From Alkanindiges hydrocarboniclasticus (lineage in GTDB: Bacteria; Pseudomonadota; Gammaproteobacteria; Pseudomonadales; Moraxellaceae), in assembly GCF_001982605.1 (NCBI RefSeq), contig NZ_MLCN01000011.1, forward strand, positions 1 through 45,312: a stretch of 45,312 nt of DNA, written 5' to 3'. The position numbers and the translations under genes were made by a program. The notes beneath the pieces were generated by a model. The model saw only the letters and a program-made list of their open reading frames with translations. It was not told the DNA's origin and did not search any database. Positions 18,033-27,293 of this stretch are shown piece after piece. Position 1 is the stretch's first letter. Each line of letters begins with the position of its first letter.

Positions 18033-18302
18033 GAGAACCATTAAGCATGTATTTAGTCAACCAGGCAATCCACAGCAAAATACTTATGTTGAACGTTTTA
18101 ATCGAACAGTACGATATGAGTGCTTGACTCAGCAGTTATTTCTAGATATTGAGGATGTTCAGAACTGTACAACCGCATGGCAGTACTTTTATAATCATGA
18201 ACGACCTCATATGTCAATTGATGGTAGACCACCTAATTTTAAACAATAATAAGGGCTTAGAGATTTCTACTTATTGACTCGATTAATAATGGGGGTATTA
18301 CC
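18033..18302 (+). pseudogene. 3' end of a third IS3-family element
   Basis: Directly after the previous IS end, the frame codes the end of an IS407-type OrfB: QPGNPQQNTYVERFNRTVRYECL... and NHERPHMSIDGRPPNF, stop at 18247-18249. It is related to the element at 41474-42604, and the bases ATTACCG (18296-18302) match the end of that element. The 5' two-thirds are absent. Confidence 0.75.
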
Positions 18303-18721
18303 GATAAGCTTTGAAAACGTATCACTCTCAAGCTAAACAATAATGGGAATAAGCATGGGAATGTAGATTTAGTATCAAACAATAATTTGATTTCGTTCTC
18401 ATTCGATATCTTTTGTTCTAACTGAATACTTTTGACTTCAAACATGCTGAACTTCATGAACTAAAATTTAGGTCAACATATCATATTTTTGCTTAGGAGT
18501 TTTATTTATATAAGTTATTGATATTAGGTAAGAGAAGTACAACTATGAAGTTAATGGATAGTGTATTATATTTAACATAAGATATATTATACGACATTAA
18601 ATATTGTACCAAAAATTTGAGCAGTGTCTTAAAGCTCAAATTTAATTTACGCTTAAAGTTTTTGCATGCTAACGTGATTGAGTACTTTTTTGGCAATTGC
18701 AAAAATGGCTTAATATTCAGA
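18303..18721. other. AT-rich region without a convincing gene
   Basis: About 420 very AT-rich bases between IS debris and mcrC. An 82-codon frame on the - strand exists but is low-complexity, overlaps mcrC and has no ribosome binding site. No terminator hairpin for mcrC was found. Confidence 0.4.
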
Positions 18722-20017
18722 TCAGCTGACATCACAATAACATTGAGCATGGAATTTGTGTGGCTCGTCTAAATTAAAAGGTACAACCCGAAGTCTTGCC
18801 TCCGTCGTATTTCTAAATAAAAAATCCTCCAATGGGTAGTCAAATTTGTCTGCTCTATATGGATAAACCAACATCACCTCACTTTCATGCTTAAGATAAA
18901 AGTGGCTATAAGCAAACATTTGCTGAATGTCACTATCCTTTAAACCATAGCGTCCATATCGATCACTTTGATTAATAAGTTTCCATTTTGTGTCCATTAC
19001 AATCGGCTTTGCATTTGGACGCTCAATAAAAATATCAGGTTTCAACTTAAAAATTTTACTTTGACGGTGCTCACAAATATGTTCAGTCGCATGTTGCGTT
19101 TTAATGTTATATTCTGGCAAACCACGACGCAGATGATAAGCCACATAATATTCAAACAGCTTTTCCATCGGAAACAGTAAGCTCATTCCACGCCATTCAC
19201 CCTGTGTAGACACAGGCATATATTCGCCCAGAATCAGCTCTGTCCAAGGCTTAATCTCCTCATAGAGCGCAAGTAAGCGTCCAGATTGCCATTGTCTCAA
19301 ATCCTGCCTGATATTCTGACTTCGTGGTATTTCAATGGTCATTAAACGCAGTTCTTGAGCAAGCTTCCAATTGTTTGCATCTTTGGTCTTTTTACAAACC
19401 ACTTCTAACGCGGTGCGAATCAAACGATTTTCAGGACGATTTACTTCATATACATCATGTTCAATTGGAAAAACATGCTTCTTTGCAGGCGGCTGACGCA
19501 TGTACTTAATATGTTGTAATTGCCCACGTAAAAACTTTTGTTCCTCTTGCACACGGTTATAGTCAAAACGTAGACCACATTGCACCAAATGCTCAAATGA
19601 AGCCAGGAACTGAGTAATAATCCATTCATGTAAAGGTTGTTTAAACCGGTTTAAATTAGCACTCCCTGCTTCTCTATAGGGTAAATGCAAGGATACACTC
19701 AGCATTTTTTGCAGAAGTTTACGCTCTGCTAAAATAATCTCCTGGCCACTCGTACCATTTAGGTCCAGATGCTTAGGTAATATTTCTATACGGGTACCAC
19801 ACGGTGTTTCAATTACCCCCACATATTGGTCTAGCTTTAGCTTTCTACGTCCGGCAAGTTCAAATACTTTCGCTCCGTGTTTAGAAAATGATGCTGCAAT
19901 TTCACACAGATGCTCAAATGCTTTTTCGGGAATATAAGCATGTTCCAAACTGGAATCGGGACAATCTTTATAAGCTACGCTGATGAAGGCATATTCTCGG
20001 ACAGTAAAATCAGGCAT
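18722..20017 (-). CDS. mcrC: McrC-like nuclease subunit of a type IV restriction system
   Basis: 431 residues. The N-terminal part carries the DUF2357-like/McrC N-terminal pattern (GVIETPCGTRIEILPKHL). The C-terminal part has the PD-(D/E)xK nuclease signature KPDIFIERPNAKPIVMDTKWK at about 330-350, with the Asp and the D-T-K triad present. McrC stimulates GTP hydrolysis by McrB and cuts modified DNA. It follows mcrB by 12 bases, so both are one transcript. McrC proteins are usually 350-450 residues, so the length is normal. Confidence 0.9.
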   Translation of the reverse strand: MPDFTVREYAFISVAYKDCPDSSLEHAYIPEKAFEHLCEIAASFSKHGAKVFELAGRRKLKLDQYVGVIETPCGTRIEILPKHLDLNGTSGQEIILAERKLLQKMLSVSLHLPYREAGSANLNRFKQPLHEWIITQFLASFEHLVQCGLRFDYNRVQEEQKFLRGQLQHIKYMRQPPAKKHVFPIEHDVYEVNRPENRLIRTALEVVCKKTKDANNWKLAQELRLMTIEIPRSQNIRQDLRQWQSGRLLALYEEIKPWTELILGEYMPVSTQGEWRGMSLLFPMEKLFEYYVAYHLRRGLPEYNIKTQHATEHICEHRQSKIFKLKPDIFIERPNAKPIVMDTKWKLINQSDRYGRYGLKDSDIQQMFAYSHFYLKHESEVMLVYPYRADKFDYPLEDFLFRNTTEARLRVVPFNLDEPHKFHAQCYCDVS

Positions 20018-20029
20018 ATAGATCTTTGA

Positions 20030-22942
20030 TTAATGACGAATAATTTTGGTATAGGTTTCAATTGCATTAAACGCTGTCTCTACCAGTGACCATGTTTTTC
20101 GCTCTTCATGGAAACCTTCCGATTCTGCCTCAACATTTGGGAATATTGCCGAACGCACAACGGGTTGAGACATAATCATTCCATTATCATTTAAAACCAT
20201 ATTGATCTTTGACCAATCATCAAAGAAGTACTCCTGTAGCTGCGGAATGATTTTTTGTTTAAAGATCGAAGCTAAATGCTCAAGTGTTGACTGTTCTTTC
20301 AAACTCATAAAGTTAGCATGACCCAGACAATGATCACGATCTAACAACACCTGTATACGCTGATTGATGACCTTTAATAATTCACTAATGTTCAATCCAT
20401 CAACTGAGATATGATCTAGTAACTCTGGCTTCGGTGGCATTTCAATAAAAGTAAAGCGACGGCGCAAAGCAATGTCTAAACCTGTTAAGGAACGGTCTGA
20501 TGAGTTCATTGTGCCAATAATGTAGACATTACTTGGTACAGAAAACTCTTCTTTTGAGTATGGCAGCATTACAGATAACTCTTCTTCAGAATCTTGGCGT
20601 TTTGAATCTTCAATCAGAGTAATTAGTTCACCAAAGATACGGGAAATATTGCCTCGGTTAATTTCATCAATGATAAGAACATACGGTTTTACTTGTTCAA
20701 TAGAGCTTGCAAATTCAACTTCTGAACGTAGAGACTTTGCAATTGCCCATTCATAACTTTTTTGATCCACAATAATATCACTTTGTATCTTCAAGTAGTT
20801 ACGCATATGCCTAATAGACAATGGGATATTACTACCTGTAGATGTAAGTGCGAATAAAGTGCCTACTGAATTACTTGATACTTTAATTTCTGCACCGCGT
20901 TTAGTATGAAAAATCATTTCCGCTGTTTTAGCCTGAGTAATGAGTTTATCAATCGCACTATTAATACTCGCCTCAATTGGTGCTAGTGCATTATTGTGCT
21001 TCGCGTCTATTTCTGTTTGGGCATCTTCACAGATTTCCTTAAATACACCTGATTGAACATGATAGGTTAATGTCCCCTTCGCATCAGTTTGGGCACGAAT
21101 CCCTTCCACAAAATCCTCATAACTAAAGCTTTGATGGAAAGTCACAAATTTAATGTGCCCTTCTTTTTTAAATTGATCAAATCGATCTTTTAAGTTCTTT
21201 CTTCCACCTGGTTGTTTTTCCTGCTTTTCAATTTCAGTTAATTTTTTGTTTTCTAAAATTGCTAAAGCATGGTTGATGGTATTGTAAGTTTTACCTGTAC
21301 CTGCAGCACCAAATAAAATACGGTTTAAAGGTTGTTGAGTCATGACATTATCCATTAATGCTTCAGTTTGCTGTTTCTTGTGTTTATTATCTAAGTAGCC
21401 TTTTCTGACCATGGCAAAAAGTTTTTCTACATATGGGAAAAATGCTTGTTCGCCATGATCTTTCAATAAAATAGGCAAAAACTCTGGTAATGGCGTTTTT
21501 ACATAGGCGTTATAGCCAATCCTTTTTATGTTTGTTTCGCCTACTAGAGGAATCACACAAGGATTACTAAAGTCCTGATATAAGAACGCAATCATCCATT
21601 TCAGACCTTCAGTGAACTGAATTTGGTCAATTGCATTTAAATCACGGCGCTGAATAGCATCTACTATATCAAGTATTTCCTGCTTAATATTTTGGAAAGC
21701 CTCTTCAGGGGTATCCCCCAATCGTTTATGCCAAGAATACGGTTTCTCGTTATGATATTTATTACTGTTACCTAGCGCCACAGATTCCCAAATATCAAAA
21801 TAACAAGACATTGTGGCACCTTGTGCCGGATCAAAACTGTCAATCTGTGCAATAAAACAATTTGTATTTTTCGCTTGATGATAATTTTGTATGGATAAAT
21901 TGTTTAAGCGTTCAATTGGCCAAATTTTTAAAAATTGCTGTACCTTTTTTTCGAGTGCCGTGGTCTGATCATCACTTTGTTCATACCATTCACAAAGCTT
22001 TTCTAAATCATTGAGAGTACTTAGAATAATCGAATATGCTTTATTACCCAACATCAATGATTTTGCATCTGTGGACAAATGATGATGCCGCGGATCATCT
22101 TCTGAATAGACTTTTTTAATTGATAATTTAAGTTTTACTGGTGGCTCTGCATCACAGAAAATGACAGGCGTTTTTGCTTTTGGATCTAATGCTAACTCTC
22201 GACCTTGAGGCGTCTTGAACGCTGCTATATGTGTCGTACTGGTGTACGTATCTGGATATCGATCATTCAGATAATCAACAGCATTTTTTGCATTAAAATC
22301 TGTTGCTACTTTCTCGGCATATATGTCCCACAAAAACATATTCAACCAGAACTGATCCGTTTGAGCTGATTCTAGTTCATCTTTAAATATCTGTCTTATT
22401 TCATGAACCAGATATACATTCTGGACGTACCAATTCTTTTCTCTGACTTCTTGAGAAAAATCTATTATGTTTTGAGTGGTTAAATACTCAACAAATTGAT
22501 GAAATTTATTTTGATCAACAATTGTTGAAACCTCTAAAGTACATGAAGCACAGGCTCGATTGAATAATAAAGGTCGCTTAGTACTGCCTAATTGAGTGAG
22601 TAATTGCCCACCATAACTATGCAGTGCTTTATATGTCTCTTCATTAGGTTGTTGAATGAGTTTTTCTATAACATTCAGAAACTCAACATCCCGAATAATC
22701 TTATCAAATACTTCATTTGCGAGATTTGATTGTCCTTTAGACGCAACCCCATTTGCATCATTCTTTAGAAACTCACTCAAAAACTCAAGATCACTCTGGG
22801 TACTAAATTTATAACCATTATCTAGCCTTTGTTTTATTTCCTGTACCTTATTGAAAGTACTTTCATAATCTTTTCGCCAACTTTTTCCATCACCAGATTC
22901 AATATACTCATTGAACCATTGTTTAATGATTGCTGTGTTCAC
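20030..22942 (-). CDS. mcrB: McrB-like AAA+ GTPase of a type IV restriction system
   Basis: 970 residues. The C-terminal half is the AAA+ motor: Walker A FGAAGTGKTYNT (about 545-555), Walker B LIIDEINRGNISRIFGE (about 760-775), and GTMNSSDRSLTGLDIALRRRF (about 810-830), which corresponds to the MNTADRS guanine-recognition motif of McrB with SSD in place of TAD. The long N-terminal part (about 500 residues) would hold the modified-DNA recognition domain; I cannot assign its fold. The start is GTG, overlapping the preceding gene's stop by 4 bases (GTGA). E. coli McrB is about half this length, so this is a long-N-terminus variant. Confidence 0.9.
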   Translation of the reverse strand: MNTAIIKQWFNEYIESGDGKSWRKDYESTFNKVQEIKQRLDNGYKFSTQSDLEFLSEFLKNDANGVASKGQSNLANEVFDKIIRDVEFLNVIEKLIQQPNEETYKALHSYGGQLLTQLGSTKRPLLFNRACASCTLEVSTIVDQNKFHQFVEYLTTQNIIDFSQEVREKNWYVQNVYLVHEIRQIFKDELESAQTDQFWLNMFLWDIYAEKVATDFNAKNAVDYLNDRYPDTYTSTTHIAAFKTPQGRELALDPKAKTPVIFCDAEPPVKLKLSIKKVYSEDDPRHHHLSTDAKSLMLGNKAYSIILSTLNDLEKLCEWYEQSDDQTTALEKKVQQFLKIWPIERLNNLSIQNYHQAKNTNCFIAQIDSFDPAQGATMSCYFDIWESVALGNSNKYHNEKPYSWHKRLGDTPEEAFQNIKQEILDIVDAIQRRDLNAIDQIQFTEGLKWMIAFLYQDFSNPCVIPLVGETNIKRIGYNAYVKTPLPEFLPILLKDHGEQAFFPYVEKLFAMVRKGYLDNKHKKQQTEALMDNVMTQQPLNRILFGAAGTGKTYNTINHALAILENKKLTEIEKQEKQPGGRKNLKDRFDQFKKEGHIKFVTFHQSFSYEDFVEGIRAQTDAKGTLTYHVQSGVFKEICEDAQTEIDAKHNNALAPIEASINSAIDKLITQAKTAEMIFHTKRGAEIKVSSNSVGTLFALTSTGSNIPLSIRHMRNYLKIQSDIIVDQKSYEWAIAKSLRSEVEFASSIEQVKPYVLIIDEINRGNISRIFGELITLIEDSKRQDSEEELSVMLPYSKEEFSVPSNVYIIGTMNSSDRSLTGLDIALRRRFTFIEMPPKPELLDHISVDGLNISELLKVINQRIQVLLDRDHCLGHANFMSLKEQSTLEHLASIFKQKIIPQLQEYFFDDWSKINMVLNDNGMIMSQPVVRSAIFPNVEAESEGFHEERKTWSLVETAFNAIETYTKIIRH

Positions 22943-23166
22943 TCGACCCTCTCTATAGTGGGATAGGTTACGGCAAGTGAGGCACCGCTTCGCGCATCTT
23001 CAGTGCCTGCCCTAGTTACAATCAGCCTACCCATCATATCAGTCAAGGAAAAGCTCGCCCATTGCTCTGCTTTCTCATAATCTTTTGCGGAATCCTCAAG
23101 AACTAACGCATAAGAAGAATTTGCAAATAGAATTAGTAAGCCTACTAGTAAACTTTTCAACATCAT
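22939..23166 (-). CDS. Small exported protein overlapping mcrB start
   Basis: About 75 residues from the ATG at 23166, chosen because AAGGAG lies 4 bases before it (an earlier in-frame ATG at 23187 has none). The N-terminus MMLKSLLVGLLILFANSSYA is a clean signal peptide; the mature part is about 55 residues with no recognised domain. The stop overlaps the mcrB GTG by 4 bases, so translation of mcrB may be coupled to it. The content looks like a phage or conjugative small protein rather than a restriction subunit. Function unknown. Confidence 0.6.
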   Translation of the reverse strand: MMLKSLLVGLLILFANSSYALVLEDSAKDYEKAEQWASFSLTDMMGRLIVTRAGTEDARSGASLAVTYPTIERVE

Positions 23167-23200
23167 TGCTCTCCTTGCTATAACCAATATTTATCTGCGA

Positions 23201-23518
23201 TTAAGATGTCCATAATTTATAATCTTTCATTTTTACTGATTCAATTAAATGTAATATTCCTAAATAGCCAAAATAGATAAAAATCCCCCACATTACTAAA
23301 AACATTATAGTCCCAACTATGCCCATAATAGGATTTTCTAAGTATGGGCCGCTCCACAACATGTAAAGACCAATGCATGGCACTGCGAAAGCAAAAATAG
23401 AAAAGCTGGTGACAACCAATAATCTAACCATTGGGCTATGTGTAATCAGAAACCCCAGCATCACAAGTATAGCGCCGCCCACTACTAGCTCACCCACACT
23501 ATAAATAAAGTCATTCAT
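23201..23518 (-). CDS. Small membrane protein of unknown function
   Basis: 105 residues with three hydrophobic helices (about 11-27, 32-55 and 64-92). The ATG overlaps the stop of the upstream remnant by one base (TAATG), so they were made as a coupled pair. It is 35 bases before the small exported gene. No family recognised; the arrangement suggests mobile-element or prophage cargo. Confidence 0.55.
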   Translation of the reverse strand: MNDFIYSVGELVVGGAILVMLGFLITHSPMVRLLVVTSFSIFAFAVPCIGLYMLWSGPYLENPIMGIVGTIMFLVMWGIFIYFGYLGILHLIESVKMKDYKLWTS

Positions 23519-23835
23519 TAATTCTTACTCTCTATAGCTTTCTTAAAATCAGGCGCACGTTCTGGCGTCATGCCATCACCCCACTATGATGTGCGGTCAA
23601 ATTTACGTTCTGCCTTGCGTTTTTGTTCTTCGCGATAACCTGGTGCAATCATATCCTGAAGATGATCAAAGAATATCGCATTGGTTGCCACTTTGGTGTA
23701 CCACAAATTCTGCGCAGGTGTTTTACCTTTAATAGTCTTATATATTTCATTTCCTGTAGTGGTTTCTGTGCCGTTGGCAAGCTGGGTCATATTACCAATC
23801 GTTGCACCAGTTAAGGTCTGTGCATTAATATCTAA
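23518..23835 (-). pseudogene. 3' remnant of a large phage-type protein, with internal stop
   Basis: The frame is open from 23835 without a start and codes ...TLTGATIGNMTQL then AQNLWYTKVATNAIFFDHLQ and GYREEQKRKAERKFDRTS, then a TAG at 23584-23586, then WGDGMTPERAPDF to a stop at 23518-23520. The pattern N-L-W-Y-T, D-x-L-Q-D, PGY, W-W and P-E-R-A-P-D is, as far as I recall, a common ending of long phage virion or ejection-type proteins. The TAG most likely replaces a Trp codon. Both the truncation and the stop mark it as dead. Confidence 0.5.
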
Positions 23836-23898
23836 TTACCTTCCAAAGCGAATGATATATTGTCGAGTAAATTGACTTGTTTCACCCATTTTAAATAT

Positions 23899-23952
23899 CT
23901 ATTAAAATACTATAATATGCTCAAGTAAGCCATCAATTCACTATTATAATAG
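23899..23952. promoter_or_regulatory. Probable HipB operator pair before hipA
   Basis: CTATTATAATAG at 23941-23952 is a perfect 12-base palindrome ending 4 bases before the hipA ATG. About 38 bases upstream (23899-23917) lies a looser pair of the same half-sites, CTATTA and TATAATA. Xre-type antitoxins bind such repeated palindromes to repress their own operons. The AT-rich stretch also contains plausible -10 sequences. Confidence 0.45.
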
Positions 23953-23956
23953 CACT

Positions 23957-25243
23957 ATGAATACTTTCTGTACGATACAGTTGTTTAAAGACCAGCATTG
24001 GCAGGATGCAGCTATCGTTGAGCTATTGGGCAATATTCATCAGGGTTGGCAGGCCGCAACACGGGTGGATTATCTGCTGGATTATGCCTTACAGGAATTG
24101 GACCGTCAGGATGCTGCAGCCTTAAGCTGGGCAGTGCGTGTCAGTATCGACAGTCATTATTATCCAACATGGCCGCCATTCCTAATGGACTTGTTGCCCC
24201 AGGGTTATGGCCGCATTGAATTACTCAAGCATTTAGGCCTGCCAGAAACTGCGGAGCAGTCAGCTGACTGGTCATTACTGATAGCAGGTGCGGCCAATCC
24301 AATTGGCCATTTACGCATTAAGGAAGCCTGGGAATTAGTCCAGCATCAGACTCCGGTACATCAGGGCTTTAGCAAAGCAGAGATCATTGCCCGGGGTGAG
24401 CAGTTTATTGAGAGTCTGGCAAGTCATGGCCTGTTCGTATCGGGATCGTCAGGGGTGCAAGGTGAGTGGCCAAAGCTGCTCCTTACCGAAGCCAAAGATG
24501 GTTTGTTTTATCTGGACCATAGCCTGCCCGACAGTGAAGCCAAACAGCACTGGCTGGTTAAGTTTGGCCGAGGTAGTGATGCACAGTTGGCCAAGATTTT
24601 AAAGCATGAAGCCATTTATATGAGTCTGGCCCAGTTTCTAGGCCTGCGGGTTCATGGTTGTTTAGAATTACAGGACCGCACCCTATTTGTACCACGCTTT
24701 GACCGGACGGTAAGTCGCATTGGCGTGGAACGGCATGCGCAGGAAAGCCTTGCGGTACTGTGCAACCAGGTCGGGTTTGGCGTTCGCCTTAGCCATAACC
24801 AGATTTGTCAGGTTCTGGCCCGGACCTGCACTCAGCCTGAGCAGGAAATCATTGAGTACCTCAAACGGGATATGGCCAATGTGGCCTTGGGCAATAAGGA
24901 CAATCATTTGCGCAATACCGCCATATTTCGCGACTGGAATGGGCAAGTCAGGCTGACACCGCTGTTTGACTTCGTGCCGATGTGGCTACATCCTGAAGGC
25001 ATTGCCCGCACGATCCGCTGGGAGCGTGATGATCATGGTGCACCCAGCTGGGCCTCCGTGATCCGGCAGGTGCTGGAAGTGACCAACGTTAAAGAGGATA
25101 TTCTTAAAGCAGCGCTGAAACAAACCCTGCCCTGCTATCAGCAACTAGAAGCCAAAATGCTGGAAGAACAGGTGGATCAGGAAATTATTGACAATAGCCA
25201 CTACCGGATATATAGCATTTGCCAGCAACTGGCCGAGCTATAA
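23957..25243 (+). CDS. hipA: HipA-type serine/threonine kinase toxin
   Basis: 428 residues. HipA features are in order: an N-terminal subdomain, the nucleotide-binding Gly-rich loop SGSSGVQGEWPKLLL (about 155-170), KFGRGSD with the conserved Lys (about 200), the catalytic-loop motif LGNKDNHLRN (about 310-320) and the metal-binding LFDFVP (about 335). It should phosphorylate a cytosolic target (glutamyl-tRNA synthetase in E. coli HipA). The gene precedes its HTH partner by 13 bases, which is the reverse of the classical hipB-hipA order. It is clearly richer in GC than mcrBC. Confidence 0.85.
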   Translation: MNTFCTIQLFKDQHWQDAAIVELLGNIHQGWQAATRVDYLLDYALQELDRQDAAALSWAVRVSIDSHYYPTWPPFLMDLLPQGYGRIELLKHLGLPETAEQSADWSLLIAGAANPIGHLRIKEAWELVQHQTPVHQGFSKAEIIARGEQFIESLASHGLFVSGSSGVQGEWPKLLLTEAKDGLFYLDHSLPDSEAKQHWLVKFGRGSDAQLAKILKHEAIYMSLAQFLGLRVHGCLELQDRTLFVPRFDRTVSRIGVERHAQESLAVLCNQVGFGVRLSHNQICQVLARTCTQPEQEIIEYLKRDMANVALGNKDNHLRNTAIFRDWNGQVRLTPLFDFVPMWLHPEGIARTIRWERDDHGAPSWASVIRQVLEVTNVKEDILKAALKQTLPCYQQLEAKMLEEQVDQEIIDNSHYRIYSICQQLAEL

Positions 25244-25256
25244 TTAGGAGAGCAGC

Positions 25257-25547
25257 ATGGACAAACGCTTTACTCCGCTCGCACCGGTTGACCAGGTGCA
25301 AAAACGCCAGGCGGTCATTGCAACGATCCGGCAAAACCCGGACTGGACCATTCATCAAATCAGCCGTTATATCCGTACTGAGCTACGGCTAACCCTGCCG
25401 GAAATGGCAAAGATCTGTAAGGTATCGATTCAAACCTTACAAAAGATCGAGGCTGAACAGGGTAACCCGACCTTACAGACGGTTGAGAAAATCCTGAAGC
25501 CCTTTGGTTTTAAATTGCAGATTGTTTATGCGAAAGATAATCAGTAG
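25257..25547 (+). CDS. hipB: HipB-like Xre-family antitoxin
   Basis: 96 residues with a helix-turn-helix of the Xre type at about 45-85: LTLPEMAKICKVSIQTLQKIEAEQGNPTLQTVEKILKPFG. It would neutralise HipA and repress the operon. AGGAG precedes the ATG. The N-terminal 40 residues are unlike classical HipB and could be the toxin-binding part. Confidence 0.8.
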   Translation: MDKRFTPLAPVDQVQKRQAVIATIRQNPDWTIHQISRYIRTELRLTLPEMAKICKVSIQTLQKIEAEQGNPTLQTVEKILKPFGFKLQIVYAKDNQ

Positions 25548-25634
25548 GGCCTGTTCATTCTGATCAAGCAGAGCCCCAAATATTATCAGCTAATGCTTTA
25601 AACAGCCAATACTGATGAGTCGCAAAAACTGGCG

Positions 25635-26381
25635 TTAATCAACTTCTTCAGCAACATTGCCAGTTTCTTCCAGTGAATCACTCATGTCACTGGCCATCGC
25701 TGAAGCCTCGTTTGCTGCCGATGCGGCCGCTGAAGATGCAGCGGCGGCAGCGGCAGTGGCAGCATCGGCAGCAGCGTCACTGTAGCTGCTATAGTCCGGT
25801 TGAACAGATGCTGCTACGGGCTCTGCTTTTTTAGGCACATCTTTCATTAGTGTGGGTTCAGGCAGGGGGGATAATTGCTTCGTCAAATAGAGTGACTGGT
25901 TGATATTGGGCAGGCTGCTATTGATAAATGAAACCAACTGCTTTTTAACCAGCGCATACATTGCTGTTTCAGGCTGAAAATCAACTGTTTTTTCATCAAT
26001 TTTTAAATCAAAGTTTGGCTGGGTGGTGGTTTGATAAATGACATGGGTTGAATAATGCAGGGTCGTTGGCTTAACAAATTGCATTTCGCTATACATCAAA
26101 TCTTTATTTTTAGCCACGATTTGCTTGATCGCATGGTCAAACTTGTCACTGGCTTCATTTAAAGGCGTTTGTTCAAGTAAGGTCCAACTTTCACCATCTT
26201 CATTTTCAGCAGTAATTTCAACCACTACTTTTTCATGAATCACTGACCCTAAATTCACTGCTCCCGAGTCCAGCTGAACCACATTTTTAAAAACATCTTT
26301 TTTTACCAAGAAACAGGCTAAAACAGTGGCTGCAAGAATAAACAAGCCTAATATCAGGCTGGCACGGACCTCTTTCATCAA
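25635..26381 (-). CDS. Single-pass membrane protein with Ala-rich tail
   Basis: 248 residues: one N-terminal helix (about 9-25), then a periplasmic domain (about 40-170) with beta-strand character (VVVEITAENEDGESWTLLEQ, LHYSTHVIYQTTTQPNFDLKID), a Pro/Lys linker, and a C-terminal low-complexity segment of Ala, Ser and Asp (about 200-235) ending acidic. No family recognised. It faces away from the exported-protein operon and shares its AT-rich promoter region and GC level, so the two may act together. Confidence 0.65.
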   Translation of the reverse strand: MMKEVRASLILGLFILAATVLACFLVKKDVFKNVVQLDSGAVNLGSVIHEKVVVEITAENEDGESWTLLEQTPLNEASDKFDHAIKQIVAKNKDLMYSEMQFVKPTTLHYSTHVIYQTTTQPNFDLKIDEKTVDFQPETAMYALVKKQLVSFINSSLPNINQSLYLTKQLSPLPEPTLMKDVPKKAEPVAASVQPDYSSYSDAAADAATAAAAAASSAAASAANEASAMASDMSDSLEETGNVAEEVD

Positions 26382-26741
26382 TGACCCCTAATGTTTATAA
26401 AATAACGATTTAAACGCTTAATTTTTCAGCTATCCTAAAGCTTAAGTGGTCATTTCCGACATACTTGTTAACATAAGAAATAACATAAGCTAAAATCATA
26501 ATGGAGTCTTCATCAATAACGCAATAACAATTCATGGGGTTAAATAGATTGTAAGCTTTTGATTGATCTATTTTTTTCATCCAAGATTACCGTGTTAAGC
26601 CTAGTGAACCAACTTTTTAACTATGTTGTTAAAATGTTAACCGAGTTAATTTTTGTAAGGTTTACTTATTGTTTTGTGATCAACTTAAAATTATGCTTAT
26701 TCAATAAATACTTTTAAAACATAGCTTGAGTTAAGAAATAA
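26382..26741. promoter_or_regulatory. Divergent AT-rich promoter region
   Basis: 360 bases separating two outward-facing transcription units, much richer in A and T than either side, with several TTAAC-type words (around 26610-26650). It must hold both promoters; no individual -10/-35 pair stands out enough to name. Confidence 0.4.
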
Positions 26742-27173
26742 TTGAAAGTTTTTTTACAACATTTATGTATGACAGGGGGAGTTTTAGGGCTACTGGCTTG
26801 TCATCTTTCACCCTCCCCTGCGACCCGGATTGCTGCCTCCACTGATTTGCGGGCAACCTCAATGCATGCCCTGCTCATCACCTCACCTCAGCAAAAAATC
26901 TCGGGGCAAATCCCTTATCTTGCTATTCAAAAATTAATTACTGGCCAGCAAGCCAGACATTTACTGGTTCAGGCCCAGCTGTTTAATTCATCCGGGGCTA
27001 GGCAACTGATTGATTACCGGGTGCGCTGGCTGGATACCAACGGCATTCAGGTTGATACGTATATGCCATGGCAGGTATTTAGCGTAGAAGCCCGTCAAAG
27101 TGCCGTACTCAAAGTGGTGGCACCCAACATGCAAGCCCGCGATTTTGTTTTAGAACTCAAACGGCATGACTAA
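26742..27173 (+). CDS. YcfL-like (DUF1425) lipoprotein
   Basis: 143 residues from a TTG codon; the next ATG would cut into the signal peptide. The lipobox GLLAC puts the lipidated Cys at residue 20. The mature domain contains HLLVQAQLFNSSGARQLIDYRVRWLD and MPWQVFSVEARQSAVLKVVAPN, the pattern of the YcfL/DUF1425 immunoglobulin-like fold, found near lpoB in enterobacteria. It is probably anchored in the outer membrane. It heads a set of four exported proteins; a 120-base gap follows. Confidence 0.75.
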   Translation: MKVFLQHLCMTGGVLGLLACHLSPSPATRIAASTDLRATSMHALLITSPQQKISGQIPYLAIQKLITGQQARHLLVQAQLFNSSGARQLIDYRVRWLDTNGIQVDTYMPWQVFSVEARQSAVLKVVAPNMQARDFVLELKRHD

Positions 27174-27293
27174 TTCCGGAAATTTTGGCCGCATAACATT
27201 TAATGCGTCATCAAATATTAGATAAACGGCGACTAGATCACTTAAATTTCTAGCAAAAATAAACGGTTATTTTAACACTTAGGGAAGAAACAA

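Noticed and set aside
18502-18750. 82-codon - strand frame overlapping mcrC
   Set aside because: Low-complexity AT-rich sequence, no ribosome binding site, overlaps the end of a real gene.
22939-23187. Start of the small exported protein at 23187
   Set aside because: The inner ATG at 23166 has AAGGAG in front and gives a clean signal peptide; the outer start adds seven residues and no binding site.
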